Positions 34,901 to 48,012 of a stretch of DNA of 64,000 nt are shown piece by piece. Location: the NCBI GenBank assembly GCA_027625915.1, contig JANTQA010000029.1:3472001-3536000 (forward strand), given 5' to 3'. A model generated the notes under the pieces. The model worked only from the letters and a program-made list of their open reading frames with translations. It was not told the origin of the DNA and did not search any database. Numbering within the stretch: the first letter of the stretch is position 1; the number at the start of each line of letters is the position of its first letter. The position numbers and the translations under genes are program-made. Source of the DNA: Anaeramoeba flamelloides (taxonomy: Eukaryota; Metamonada; Anaeramoebidae).

Positions 34901-37900
34901 TTCACTCTTTTAGACAGTTTGAAAAAAACTTTTTTAAACGCAAGGAACCCACTTTTTTATATATTTCAAATGATATTTTCATTACAAAACCTTCTATTTA
35001 TAAATTGACAATATAAAATTAAGCTGAATATTACTACTAAATTAATCAGTGTATATTGCTGTATTTTAAAATAAATTCAAAAAATATTTCTAAACAATGA
35101 AAAAAATATAAAAACATTTTTTTTTTTTGGTAAAAAACCATGTACGTATCAATTTAATAAAAAAACAGACAATATGAGAAGAATACAAAAGATTTTTTAG
35201 ACATCAAAATGAATTGATAATTTTTTCTTTCAATTTGAAATTTTAACAAGATATAACCTCTTAGGAAAAACATTTATAAAAAAAAAAAGGATAAAACGGA
35301 AAGGACATAAACGATTTTTTAAACAAAGTTATAAATTCTTAATTATTTTAGAAATTATTATCAAGATTAAACCTCTGCAGAAAAAAATTTTTATAATAGA
35401 AGAAAATGATCAACCAAATTTCATGCCTAAAAAATAACAAATAAAAATGAGATTAGAAAATTTGATATCTTTAATAAAAATAATGCCTTACAAACAAACA
35501 AATCAAATTGGATGATTATTAAGAGTCGATTTATAATAAATAACAATTTTGGATATTTTAATAGTTTTATGACGATTGGATTTAAGTTAAATAAAGATAT
35601 TTAAAAATAAAAATTTCCTGCTTTTATGAAAATAAGCTAAATTTCAAAAATAGGGGCAGATTTTTCATCCTAAAAAAATTTGTTTAATTGTTTTTTTTTT
35701 TTAATAATAATGTATTTTACTAAAGTGTTTGGAGATAATAACCTAAATATATTAATAAATAAAAATATAGTGTAATCACTTTATTTTTTGAAAGGCAAAT
35801 GAAAAAAGAAAAACATATTAAAAAAAAAGTTTGCCCCTAATTTTGAAATTTGGTTTAGTTGAAATGAAAATATACCTTTCTTAAAGATAATTTTATGAAT
35901 TTTATTATTAACTGTTTTTCCTTTATTCATATATTAAGTTTAATATTTAGAAATTAAACAAATTTCCATTTTTTTTTGTATTGTAAAAAAAAATCAACAA
36001 AATAATTTTTATTTTCAACATTAAAATAAATCATTTATCTCTTCTTAAAATTTAAAGAATATTAATACTTTATTTTCAGAAAAAAAAAAAAAAGTATCAA
36101 AATAACATTATCCAATTAAATATATATATATTAAAAGTTTTGGTTTAGAATTAACAGTGTTTTAATTTTGAAACAAATTTAAATAAATGAATCAAAAAAC
36201 ATATGAATGGATCAACCTCTAAAATATAATTAAAATTTTTCATTAATAAAATAAAAATAAACAAAAAAATAAAAACAAAACAAAAAAAATAAAAACAAAA
36301 ACATTTTTTCAAATATAACTAAAACTTCTCAAAAACAAAACAAAAAATTTAAAAAATAAAATAAAAAAAGGGATTTAAATTAAATCAATCTGAAACCATT
36401 CATGGTTCGTTACTTGTTATGGGTGAATTATTTCGAATCTCTGGAGATTTCATGAAAAAATATTATGAAGAAATATGCGAATTAATTGTATCATATAAGG
36501 AGCACAAGGATAAGGAAGTTAAAAAAACTGTGATTGAATTAATACCAGAATTAGCCAAATTCAATAGCAATTTTTTCATTAACAAATATCTCAAAAACAT
36601 TGTGAAATATTTGCATAAATCTTTGGATAAATTTTCTGTTGATCAGGTAATTATTTTTAATTCGCTGGGAAAGTTGTCTGTCAGTGTAGGCATTAGCTAT
36701 AATAATTATGCAGAAACAACATTGATCAAGATTCGAAAGGCATTAAATTCTACGAAAAAAAAAGCATATTGCCCCGAATGTATTGTATGTTTTTCTTTAC
36801 TAGCTGAGGCCTTACAAGAAGGCATTATATTAAAGACGAAGCAATTAAATATCATTTCATCAATTTTCAATCTGCCATTAAGCGAAGAAGTAATTGAATG
36901 TTGTTTAAAAATCAAAAAATATTTAAAAGAGTTGAGCAATGAAATTGATAAAAAAATGTATACCAGTGTTTCAAGTATTTTAGGGACTGCATTATCGTTA
37001 TCTAATACAAGCCACAACATCAATGTCAACAAGCAACGATCTCAGAGTTCGATGTCTAAATTTGAATCTGAATATGATTTCAATCAAATAATCTTATCCC
37101 TAAGATGCCTAACCATTTTTGAAATCACATTAAGAAAATTATTAGAATTTACTGACACAGCTGTCTTGCATTATCTAAACGATTCCAACAAGTTGATCCG
37201 GAAGGAGGCGGCATTAACATGTTGCAAAGTCTTGATCAAGTCTTCAATTTTTGGTAATGAAGAAATGAATAATTTGATTGAGAATTCCATCCTAAACAAA
37301 TTATTAGTTGTAGCTATCACTGATACAGAGGCAATTGTTAGGCTATCGGTGTTAGAGTCCCTGGATAGCAGACTAGATCACAAACTATGCACAAGTAACA
37401 ACATATCTGCCTTATTAATCGGGTTAAATGATGAAAATTTTGCAGTCAGATATTTGATTGTCACGATCATTGGGAGGATCTCAAAGATAAATCCAAGATT
37501 TGTGATACCCTCTGTTCGAAAGACATTAATTCAATTGCTGACAGAATTAGAATTTACCAAGGATCTCAAATTAAAGGAAGAAAGTGCCAAATTATTGGCG
37601 CACTTAATAAAATCAATTGGCGATTTAATTGAGCCCTATTGCGAATTAATTCTAAAAAATTTGATCCCAAAGCTAAATGAAAACAAAACAAAAAAAAATT
37701 TATCGATTATTGATAGCTCAATAATGAGCTATATTCTTTCTGCAATTGGGCAATTGTCAAAATACACCAAAAACAAAAAAATGGAGCAATACTTAAACTT
37801 GCTCATGAAAATCATCTTACCCATTTTGCAAGAAGAAACATCAAATTTCCGCTTGTTTAATGCTCTGCATAGCCTCAGGAAAATAATAAGTTCCACGGCA

Positions 37901-40900
37901 CAAATATTTGATGGATACCAAAAATTCCCCAAATTATTAATTATTTTGTTAAAGATCTTAAGAAATGAAAACTCCAAAAACATTAGGCAAGAGGTAATGA
38001 AATTGATGGGCATTTTAGGGGCAATCGATCCCTATATCCAAAAGATCAATTTGAAAAAGGTTTTCCAACAGGAAAACAAATTAAATAAAAAAATCAATTC
38101 GGAAAGATCCAAGTTGATGTTGAAAAAAAAGGAATTTGAAAAGGAAAGTATCTTTAGTGGCATTGGCTCAAATTATTCAAATTATTACCCCAATGCAGCA
38201 ATCCCATCCTTGATGAAAATTTTGGAAGACAAGGCCCTCTCAAAGCACCATATTATGGTTATCCAAGCCTTAATTTTTATTTTTAAATCGTTAGCGTTAA
38301 GATCTGTAAAGTTTTTATCAAGAGTTATGCCAACATACTTTTATGCGATGAGAACCTGTGAAAATAAGTTCCGGGAATTTTTATTTAAAAATTTAAGAGT
38401 CATCGTGAACATCGTGGAGCACCATATAAGCATATACTTGAAGGAACTGTTTGAAATAATTAGTCAATTTTGGTCAACACCCTTGCTTGTCGAAATGATT
38501 ACTTTAATTGGTGATATTTCAGTTTTAGTGCCAGACCAATTCAAAGTTTACCTACCAAATTTGATCCCCCAATTATTAAGTGTATTGAGAGATGACAACA
38601 GCATCGATCGGGAACCCACCAAGCAGGTTCTAAAATCCTTTGAATTGTTTGCCTCAAATTTGGAAGATTATATGCATTTAGTGATACCAACAATAATTAA
38701 ATTGTTTGAACAAAACGATACACCCTTGTTTATCAAGCGACACGCTTTAAAAACCATTGGCAATTTATGCAGGAATTTAAATTTTTCAGATTTTTCTTCA
38801 AGGATCATTCACCCCATCGCCAGATCGCTCTCAATTCAACATCAAAAATTACAAAAATCAATTATGAACACTCTATGTAAATTCGTCATCCATTTAGGTA
38901 ACGGATATTCCATTTTTGTTCCAATGATCGATAAGATTTTGACGAAAAATAATATCGAACACCCCTTTTACCAAAATTTAATTGAAAATTTTTATAGCCA
39001 TGGAACAATAAATGAAAATAACGGGAATCAAATTGGGTTTAATACTGTAACTTTCAGTTTAAAAAATAAAACCAAATTCAGTTTTGAAAAGTTGAAAACT
39101 GAAAATAATAATAATAACAACAAAATGGATAATAACAAAGAAAATAATGTTAATAATCATCTCCATCAAAATAAAGAAAGTAATAATAATAATAATGTAA
39201 ATAGAGACACTGAAAAAAAAACATCGAATAATAATAAAATGAAAAAAAATCAAGATAATAAAATAAATGAGAAGGACAGCGACAATAATAATAAGAATAA
39301 GAACAATAATAATAACAATAATAATAATAATAATAAAAATAATAATTATACAAAGAATCAAGAAAATGAGAAAGACAATAATAATAATAATAAGAATAAT
39401 CATAACAATTTTGAGGATTCAGAAATGATCAATTATTCTGATTCCTCAGAAACTGATGAATTTTATTTAAATTTAAACAGTGAAGAGGACTATTTTAATT
39501 TCCATTCCAAAATGATCCAAAAGGAATTAATATTTAATGCGCCAGTGAAAAAATTAATTTTAAAGCAACAGCAATTGAAGCAATCATGGGAGATAGGTAA
39601 TATTGCCACAAAGGAAGAATGGGAGGAATGGATCCGAAGATTTTCAATAGAACTGCTCAAGCAATCACCTTCGCCAACAATGCGGTCATGCTCCGCATTA
39701 GCCCAAACTTATTATCCCTTAGCAAAGGAATTATTTAATGTCGCATTTTTAAGTTGCTGGCAAGAATTATATTACCAATATCAAGACGATTTAATTCACA
39801 GTTTAGAAATTGCCTATAATTCAAAAACATTATCGTCAGAGGTATTGCAAATGCTCTTGAATTTGGCCGAATTTATGGAGCATGTAGACAAACCATTGCC
39901 AATATCAATTTCAACATTGGGTATACTGGCAGTGAAATGCAGAGCATACACAAAGGCCCTACATTATAAAGAAATTGAATTCCAAATGGACCCTGAGGGT
40001 ACTGTTGAGCCTTTAATTACCATCAATAACCAATTAGAAAAACCAAATGCAGCCATTGGTATTTTAATTTATGCTCAACAAAACTTAAATTTGGAATTGA
40101 AAGAGGAATGGTATGAACAATTAAATAGATGGGACGAAGCATTAGAAGCCTATGAAAATAGAATTGAATTTTTAATTGAAAACGAATTAGAAAATAATAA
40201 CAACAACTCAAATATTATTATTGATAATGAAAATGAAAATGAAAATGAAAATGAAAATGACAATGAGAATGAAAATGAAAATAAAAATAAAAATGATAAT
40301 GAGAAAGAGAATAAAAAGAAAAAGAAAAATGAAGATAAAGATAAAGATAAAGAAGAAAAAGAAGATAAAGATAAAGAAGAAGATGATGATGGGATAGAAT
40401 TAGAATTAAACAAGAATAAACTAAAGGAAAAAAAAATATTCACAAATCAGAATAATTTCCAGTCTAAAAAAATCTTGAATGAGATTGATTATTTTAAAAA
40501 TTTTAATACAATAAAATTAATTATTGGTAAAATGAGATGTTTAGAAGCATTGGGAGATTGGGAGAAATTATATAATTTAATTATAAAAGTATGGGATAAT
40601 GTAAATTCCGAAATAAAAAAAACAATTTCAGTTTTAGCTGCAAATTCAACTTTAAATACTGGAAGATTTGATGAAATGAAAAAATATGTGAATGAAATCA
40701 ATATTAATACAATTGAGGGCAATTATTTCCAAAGTATTGTTTCAATTTTAGATAACGATTTTAACCAATCCAAAAAATATATAGAAACAACTAGAGAATT
40801 ACTTTATAATCAATTACACACCTTGCTATCTGAATCTTATTCAAGAGCCTATAACGAATTTATAAGGGTACAGCAATTATCCGAATTGGAAGAGATCATC

Positions 40901-43900
40901 GAATATAAAAAGCAAATCAACCAACCAAATACAATCGGTAACCGAAGGAAACGAAAAAAATTAAAAATCAAATTAAAAAGTATTTGGAAAAAACGATTAT
41001 TGAATTGTACAAAATCTGTGGATTCGTGGCAGCAGCTCCTAAGTATTCATTCCTTAATTATTAAAAAAAAAAACAATATCGGTATCTTTTTAAAATTTGC
41101 CAATATTTGCAGAAAAAAAGAAAATAATTTACCCTTGAGTGAAAGAGTGATTTTAAATTTAATGAAAAATAAATTTAATGTTGATGAAAAAATTGATGTC
41201 TTTGACGAATCCTTTCAATCGTTTGACAAAAAAATTGCAATAGAATATTTAATTATCTTATGGTCAAAAAATGAAAAGCAAAAAGCTTATCGAGCCTTGA
41301 AACAATTATGCGATAATATACCACTGCCAATTAACAAAAAAATGAAAAATAAAAAGAAGAAAAATGAATTAAATCTAAATATGAATGGCGCATATATCGA
41401 CAAAAATTCGGAAATGGAAAACATTAGTCACCATCACCGCGCCTACCACCACAACCAATCTTCGGAGGATTCAGATTCAAATTCAGATTCAAGCTCTAAC
41501 AATTCTATTGATTATTCAAAATCTGATTCCAATTCCGATTCCAATTCCGTTTCCAATTCCGATTCCAATTCCGATTCCTATTCCGATTCTGAATCTGATT
41601 ACAATTACGATTCCGCGTCTGCTTCTGATTCTTCTTCTGACCTAAAGGAAAATACAAAAAATGATTACCAAAAATTTAAAAAAAAAAAAAAAAGAAAGAA
41701 ATATAAAAAAAAAAAATACAGTAAAAACAAGAATTCAAGAATTAAATCAAAATATTTTTTAACCCTGGGCAATTGGTATTTAGAATTAAATGATCGGAAT
41801 GACTTTTTAGATTTTGAAGCCATAAAATCCTTTGAATTGGCCACACGACATGATCCGAAATGGTACAAGGGGTGGCATAATTGGGCACTCTTAAATTCCA
41901 AAATAATTTCTGAAATGAAAACTCAAAAACCACAAACACAGAGTTCATTAACTTTTAATGAAATTAATAATCATTTAATCCCGGCAATTAAAGGATTTTT
42001 CAAATCAATATCTCTGAACCAAGGGGCCAAATCTGTTCCGGACACCCTACGATTATTAACGCTCTGGATTGAAAATGGCAAATACGAAATTGTCGGGAAA
42101 ACGTTTTTGAATGAATTCACCTCTTTACCCATCGAAATTTGGTTAAGAGTCATTCCCCAGATAATCGGGAGAATAAATACACCAATTGAGCAAGTAAGAG
42201 AAATCATCTTTCATTTATTAAATGAACTTGGTAAAAAGCATCCCCAATCATTAGTATATCAGCTAAATGTGGCGTATATTTCTGCATCTGAAACAACAAA
42301 AATAAATGAGAAAAAAAATAAAACCAAGAATTTAATTAATAGCAATAATAAAAATCAAAATAATATTTTGTTACAAAAAAAAAGAAACAATATTCATACA
42401 CTTTCAAATAGCTTTCTAAGTGACGAGTTAATTTTGATTAAAAAAAAAAAAAAAAAAAAAATCAAAGTCAAGAAAAAGTTTAAAAAAAAAAATATTAAGG
42501 AAAATTTGAAAAAAAAAAATATTCAGAAAAAAAAAAACCATGAAAAAAAAAGAAAAAAAATTATTGAAAATGTTACGGAGGCATTAATGGAAGGGATGAG
42601 GTCCCATTCGCCGCATTTAATTGAAGAAGCCAACTTGGTTTCAAATGAATTGATTAGAATTGGTATCCTATGGGAGGAATTATGGTATTCAGGAATTGAA
42701 GACGCGTCACGCGAATTATTTGGAAATGAAAACTACATCGGCATGATCAAAATTTTGAAGCCTCTGCACGCAATGATCGAAAAGGGGGGTAAAACAATGA
42801 GAGAGATGTCCTTCATCCAGTTGTATTTAAGAGAACTGATCGAGGCAAAGGAATGGTGTGAAAAGTTTTTAGAAACCTTTGAAGAAAATTACTTGAACCA
42901 AGCGTGGAACATTTATTGTAACATTTATCAAAAGATTCATTTGAATCTGCCCAACATGAATAATATGGAACTGAAATATATCTCGCCAAAATTGAAAAAT
43001 GTAAAGAATTTGGAATTGGCCATCCCAGGTACATATAAGCCAAATAAGGAAATTTTGAAAATCAAGGAATTTTCTCATAACATTAACGTAATTCTCTCAA
43101 AGCAAAGACCAAGAAAGTTGAAAATCTATGGCAACGATGGCAAGGTTTACCAATTCTTATTGAAGGGGCACGAAGACCCCCGGTTGGATGAAAGGGTCAT
43201 GCAATTATTTGGCTTGGTAAACACCCTGCTCGGGCAAAATATTGAAACTTCGCAATCGCAATTGAGGATTAAACGATACAGCGTTGTGCCCCTATCAACG
43301 AATTCAGGGCTGATTGGCTGGGTGCCACACACGGACACATTGCACGTCTTGATCAGCGAATACCGAAACTCCAAAAAAATTGCGCTCGATATTGAAGATC
43401 GACTAATGACACAGATGGCGCCGGACTACGAAAAACTGAATCCCATCCAAAAATTGGAAGTATTTCTTCATGCACTCGATAACACTACAGGGCAAGATAT
43501 ATATAAAGTGCTCTGGCTGAAATCTTCAAATTCGGAATCTTGGCTCGAAAGAAGAACCAATTATACAACAAGCCTGGCTTTAACCTCAATGGTCGGCTAC
43601 ATTTTAGGACTCGGCGACAGGCATCCCAGCAATTTGATGATGGAAAGATTCACAGGAAAGATCATACACATCGATTTCGGCGATTGCTTTGAGGTGACGA
43701 GAGAAAGAGATCTTTTCCCAGAAAAGATCCCCTTTAGGTTGACAAGAATGCTGATCAAGGCAATGGAGGTGTCTGGAATTGAGGGCAGTTATAGAATTAC
43801 CTGCCAAAATGTAATTCAAGTTTTGAGAGATAACAAAGAATCCTTAATGGCAATGCTCGAAACTTTCATCCATGACCCCCTCATTGGTTGGAAGCTGTTA

Positions 43901-44233
43901 GACCAAAAAAGGGAAATTAATGTCGACAAATTTACAAAGATTAAAGGTACCAACCAAAATAATATCAAACATAATTTGCCTAATTTTGACATGAAGCAAT
44001 CAATTGATTTAAAGGCGACCTTATCAAGAACAGTACGATTCAAATACCAAGTGAAAAATGTCAATGAACATTCAATCAGATTGATTAAAAGAATTAATGA
44101 TAAATTAACTGGTAATGACTTTAACTTAAATTATACTTTGGACGTGCCAGAACAGGTGCAAATGTTAATTGAAGAAGCAACCTCTTATGAAAATTTGTGT
44201 CAATGTTATATTGGGTGGTGTCCTTTTTGGTAA
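31947..44233 (+). CDS. TOR: TOR serine/threonine kinase (PIKK)
   Basis: Target of rapamycin, the nutrient- and growth-sensing kinase of TORC1/TORC2. Exon 1 is 31947-32648 (234 codons) and exon 2 is 36371-44233, joined in phase 0 at ESKK|GFKLNQ. The product is about 2854 aa. Exon 1 holds the N-terminal HEAT repeats with the ASKTLGRLAKVGGSL signature. HEAT repeats continue to about residue 1140. An Asn-rich insert occupies about 1144-1249. The FAT domain starts near 1300 and is broken by an Asn/Glu/Lys/Asp run (about 1507-1590), a Ser/Asp run (about 1930-1995) and a Lys run (about 2257-2297). The FRB domain lies at about 2329-2427, with S2347 and W2413 retained. In the kinase domain the catalytic loop is GDRHPSN (D2650) and the metal site is DFG (2669-2671). 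The FATC ends in CQCYIGWCPFW, as in canonical TOR. All catalytic residues are intact. Confidence 0.97.
33275..33465. repeat. Palindromic repeat family B, copy in TOR intron
   Basis: The left arm AGTTCAATTTCCCATTTTGT is inverted relative to the right arm GTAAAATGGAAAACGAAGTG, with about 125 bp between. It has the same arm consensus as 3463 and 5845 and lies within the large TOR intron. Confidence 0.4.
33720..34235. repeat. Dispersed repeat family D, copy 2 (in TOR intron)
   Basis: Partner of 22335-22860: GCCTAATACCAAATTAAAAA, ACATTTTTAGAAAAAAGCGC, GACACTCAATTTCCAATTTG and GTTACAAAATAACCATAAAT in the same order. The foldback element at 34226 abuts its right end. Confidence 0.65.
34226..34601. 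mobile_element. Foldback element in TOR intron
   Basis: Inverted arms of about 95-100 nt with roughly 90% identity: left ACACAAGAGTAAATATGAATG and right TATTTACTCTTGTGT. Each arm carries GTTGTAAAAAATAGAGTTTTT and GAGTTCCATGCAATTA. A second nested palindrome (GGTAAATACCAATC / GATTGGT-like) lies in the loop. A collapsed relative is at 54737-54803. Confidence 0.75.
35615..35870. repeat. Small inverted-repeat element in TOR intron
   Basis: Left AAATTTCAAAAATAGGGGCAG and right TTTGCCCCTAATTTTGAAATT form arms of about 30-40 nt around about 150 nt of A/T-rich spacer. Confidence 0.5.
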
Positions 44234-47200
44234 TTCAGAAATTATTTAGATTTTGTTTGGATTTAAATTTTTTAAAAATATTTTATTGTTTTTTTGTTTA
44301 TTTGAATTTATTTAACATTACTTTTTAGTTTTTGGTAAATCTAATGATGAATATATACATAATATTATATATATATATATGTATAATTATATGTCCTTAA
44401 TAAAATTAAGCACTATTTTTTCCTGATTAATATTTTTCGAAATCTAAGTTTCATACTTAATTCAATTAACCACTGGGATAAATTTTTTTAGAATAAAAAC
44501 ACTCTCAACTTTTGAATATCTAAAATATTTTTTGGAATTAGTGGGCACTTTTTTATTTTTTTTTGAAAAATTGGGGTTGAGAAAAATTTGAAATCAAAGA
44601 ATAAGTTAATATATTAAATTAGAATGCTTTTCCAGAAAGTTTATCCTTTTAGTTTAACTTTTTTTTTATTTTACCATTTAAAAAAACTAAAAAAAACATT
44701 TGAAGACCAAATTAGTGCCTTTTGTGAAAATAAAATTCCCCATAATTTAGAATTTGTTTTTGTAATTGAGTTTAAACAAGATAGTGTATCTAAAAATATA
44801 CATGATTTCAACTTTGAATTCAATGATTTTGGAAAAAAATGTTTTCAAGAAAAAGCTAAATTGAAACTTTATTTATTTTTATTTTATCATTTTGTTTTTT
44901 TAATTGTATTAATGGAAAGTATTTGATCAGTTTTCCATTTTTAGTGTTTTTTGGGTCGTAGGGACATATATACATATATAAATGTTAAACTTTTAGTACA
45001 GAAATAATTTGATAATACGATAGCTAATAAAAAATTAAAATGATTTATAAAGTATTAATATTTCAATTGTTTTTTTTAATTTGAGAGTTTAATTTTAATC
45101 TCTGCATATAATATATTTTTTTAATTTTTATTATTAAAAACAATTTACAATAAATAAATGTCTTAACGAGGAAATTAATTATAAAAAATCAAATACTTTT
45201 TTATACATTTAGATTCAATTGTTAAAAGGCTTTAAATAATTAAAAAAAAACAACTCGATTCAAAATAAAATTTAGGAATCAATATTTTGACTTTTTTTTT
45301 TTTTGTTAATTTATGGAGTTAATGCTATATTAATTGAATAATTAATTCAATTTTGTTTTTTAAAGAAAACACCCTTAAAATATTCTTACATAACTTTATT
45401 TATATTGTTTATATTGATTTTTAAGGGATTATAAAACTTTATATCACAAATCCGAATTTTATTTTTTACAAATTTTGATTTTTTTTTTTTAACCGAACAA
45501 CAAAAGCGAAATTCAATTAAAAGATAAGAACGTTATAAAAATAAAAACAAATTAATATTTTTTTTTTTATTATTTTCCAAAAGGAAGATATAACTTTGTC
45601 TTAATATACAGAGAAAATGGTTTTTTTTTTACAAGTATATGTTTTCATAAATATAAACACCTAATTTTGATTAACATAAAGTTTGACTGTAATCTTGATT
45701 CACTATTTGAGTTCAACAAACCCCCAGAACCATCTGATAAAAAATTGAAAAAAACCAAAAATATTTTCAATTTTTTTATTATTTTTTAGTTTCTTAAAAT
45801 CAAAATAATCTAAGTATTATTCCAAATAGTGGCAAATTTTTTGTAGTTTTCTTGAGAATTTGAATAAATAAAGAAAACCATTTTATTTTTTTGTAAAATG
45901 AGAAAAAATTAATTACAATTGTCTTCTTATAAAAAACAACAACTCCTTTTTTTATCTAGAGAGTGGAATACACACCGCAAAAACAACACAATTTTCAAAT
46001 CAAAATTGAAATTAAACTATTTTTTCGATGAGTTGAGAAAATAATTTTTTTTTTTGTTATTGTGTCCAATCAAAAAAGATAAAATCTAACTACAACCAAT
46101 CATTCGAGTTTCTAATTGTTTTCTTATCGTATGTTTATTTGAAATTTTTAAAACACACTTGGTAATAAATAATCTTAAAAAATAAATCTCATTAATAAAA
46201 ATCAGTAACAAACCCAAAATGTTTTTTTTTAGATTATAATTATTTAAAAAGAAAAGTTTCACTACAAAAAAAGTAATTAATTACTTTTTTCTGGTTTCAT
46301 TCTAATCTAAATTCCCTTTTATCTTTAAAATTTGAAATAGTTAAGATAGTTTACAAAAAACATTAAAATTCCTTCTTATGTTTTGAAAAATTGTAATATT
46401 TCAAGGTTTTTCGTTTTTCATTCCAAATCTATTTTGTATCAATCTCTTATGATCAAAAAAAAAACATTTTCTAAACTTTTTTAACCTTGTTCAATTCAAA
46501 TCTCTATTTCTACTCTTCATACAAATCCTAATTAATATATATTTTAAACATGTTTTCACAATAAGAAAAAAATGTTAAGTTTATCCACCTTGGAATTTTT
46601 TTCTTAAATAGTTTATTGATCAACAATTTCGATTCAATTTTTAAGAATAACATAAGATTCAATATTATTTTTGGTGTTTAACTCAAAAGTAGAAAAAATA
46701 ACAAATACCAAATTGTAGCGAAAAAAACTATCAAAAGTTTGTAAAATAATCAAGAAAAGATAACATAATAGTTGGATGCTTTTTCGGCCTTTAGAAAGAT
46801 AAACATAGTAATCACAATTAAAAACCTGAAAAAAAAAAAAAATGAAAAATAAATAAATTTTTATGAAGAAAAATTAGTTATCATGGTGGTTCTTTAAGTA
46901 AGAACAGATTCTCAAGAATTTGTAATACATTTCTTTTCATTATAAATACCCCCTCAAGTTAGAAATATCCTTTGTTTTCATTCCTTTTTGTAACAAAATA
47001 ACCAGAAATAATGATGAATGTTTTTAAAAATTGAAATAAAATAATTTCCCCCATTATCTCCTTACATATTCTTTGGGATAGTATAATATAATGACTCGCT
47101 TTGCATTTTTTTTTTTTTTTTAATTTTTCAAAAATATTTTGATTTCTGGACGGAAGAAAAAATATAACGGTAAATCTTTTCTTGAATTCAAAAGAATTCG

Positions 47201-48012
47201 TAAAATCGTTTATTTTACTATATTCGCTTAAATCCAGGAAACTTCAAAGATAGTGTTTATTTTTTAATTTGTACTTGCAAGTGATATTTCTATTCTTTTC
47301 TTTTTATTAGTTGGTTTAAATCTTTTGAATTCCAATTGATTTTATTAATTGTTAGTTTGTTAAATTTTATTAAAAATTATTAATATTAACTTAAAAGTAC
47401 TATATTTACCTGAAGAACACACATCGTAAATAAATTCGTTTTAAGGGGATTTTTAGATCTAACTCAATTTTTATTTTGATTTTTTGGTGATTATAACACT
47501 TCTATTTATTTTTTTTAAAAAAAAAACTAAAATGTTTATTATTTTGGAATATTTATTTTTAAAAACATTACTTTTTTACAATTATAAACGAAAAATTATA
47601 ATTTTTTTTTTTTTTAATATAATAATAGAGAAATTTTCTTTATGATAAGTTCTCCATAACAATAAATTAGAATATTTGTATGAGAGTTGATTTTTGATTT
47701 TTATCATCATGATTCTTCTTTTTCCAGTAAATAAAAATTAATAGTATTCTAAACCTTCGGGGAAAATATATATCTAAAGATTTTTTTTATAAAAATTATA
47801 ATTTTTATTGAATTTATCTTTTTTATTGGTAAGAATATATTTTTGTTTTATGGTAATTTTTTGACATTATAATCATTATCTGAATCTTCATTATATTGAC
47901 CATTCTTTTTAATCTGATATTTTAATAATGTCAAAATTCTTTTTTTTCATTTGTATTTTGTTCTTTAATTCCAATACTCTTCTGAATAATCATCAGAATC
48001 CTCATCAGTATC
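44234..48012. other. 3.8-kb gap between convergent TOR and BET-like genes
   Basis: The 3' flank of both genes. A possible poly(A) signal AATAAA for TOR lies near 44399. Apart from the doubtful frame at 44624-44926, I see only A/T-rich sequence. Confidence 0.45.
44624..44926 (+). CDS. Doubtful small ORF downstream of TOR
   Basis: 100 codons from an ATG, 390 bp past the TOR stop. The middle (KKLKKTFEDQISAFCENKIP) looks protein-like, but both ends are hydrophobic A/T-driven sequence. No family is recognised. It could be chance or part of the TOR 3' UTR. Confidence 0.15.
   Translation: MLFQKVYPFSLTFFLFYHLKKLKKTFEDQISAFCENKIPHNLEFVFVIEFKQDSVSKNIHDFNFEFNDFGKKCFQEKAKLKLYLFLFYHFVFLIVLMESI

Larger units (their letters stand above)
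32649..36370 (+). other. 3.7-kb intron of TOR
   Basis: Donor GTATTT after ESKK and an AAAAAAAG acceptor before GFKLNQSETIHGSLL. The flanks align directly with the continuous TOR sequence of other eukaryotes, so no exon is missing between them. The intron holds a repeat-B palindrome (33275-33465), repeat D copy 2 (33720-34235), a foldback element (34226-34601) and a small inverted repeat (35615-35870). Confidence 0.85.

Noticed and set aside
39059-39403. Antisense frame of Ile/Tyr repeats within TOR
   Set aside because: It is only the reverse reading of the Asn codon run in TOR.
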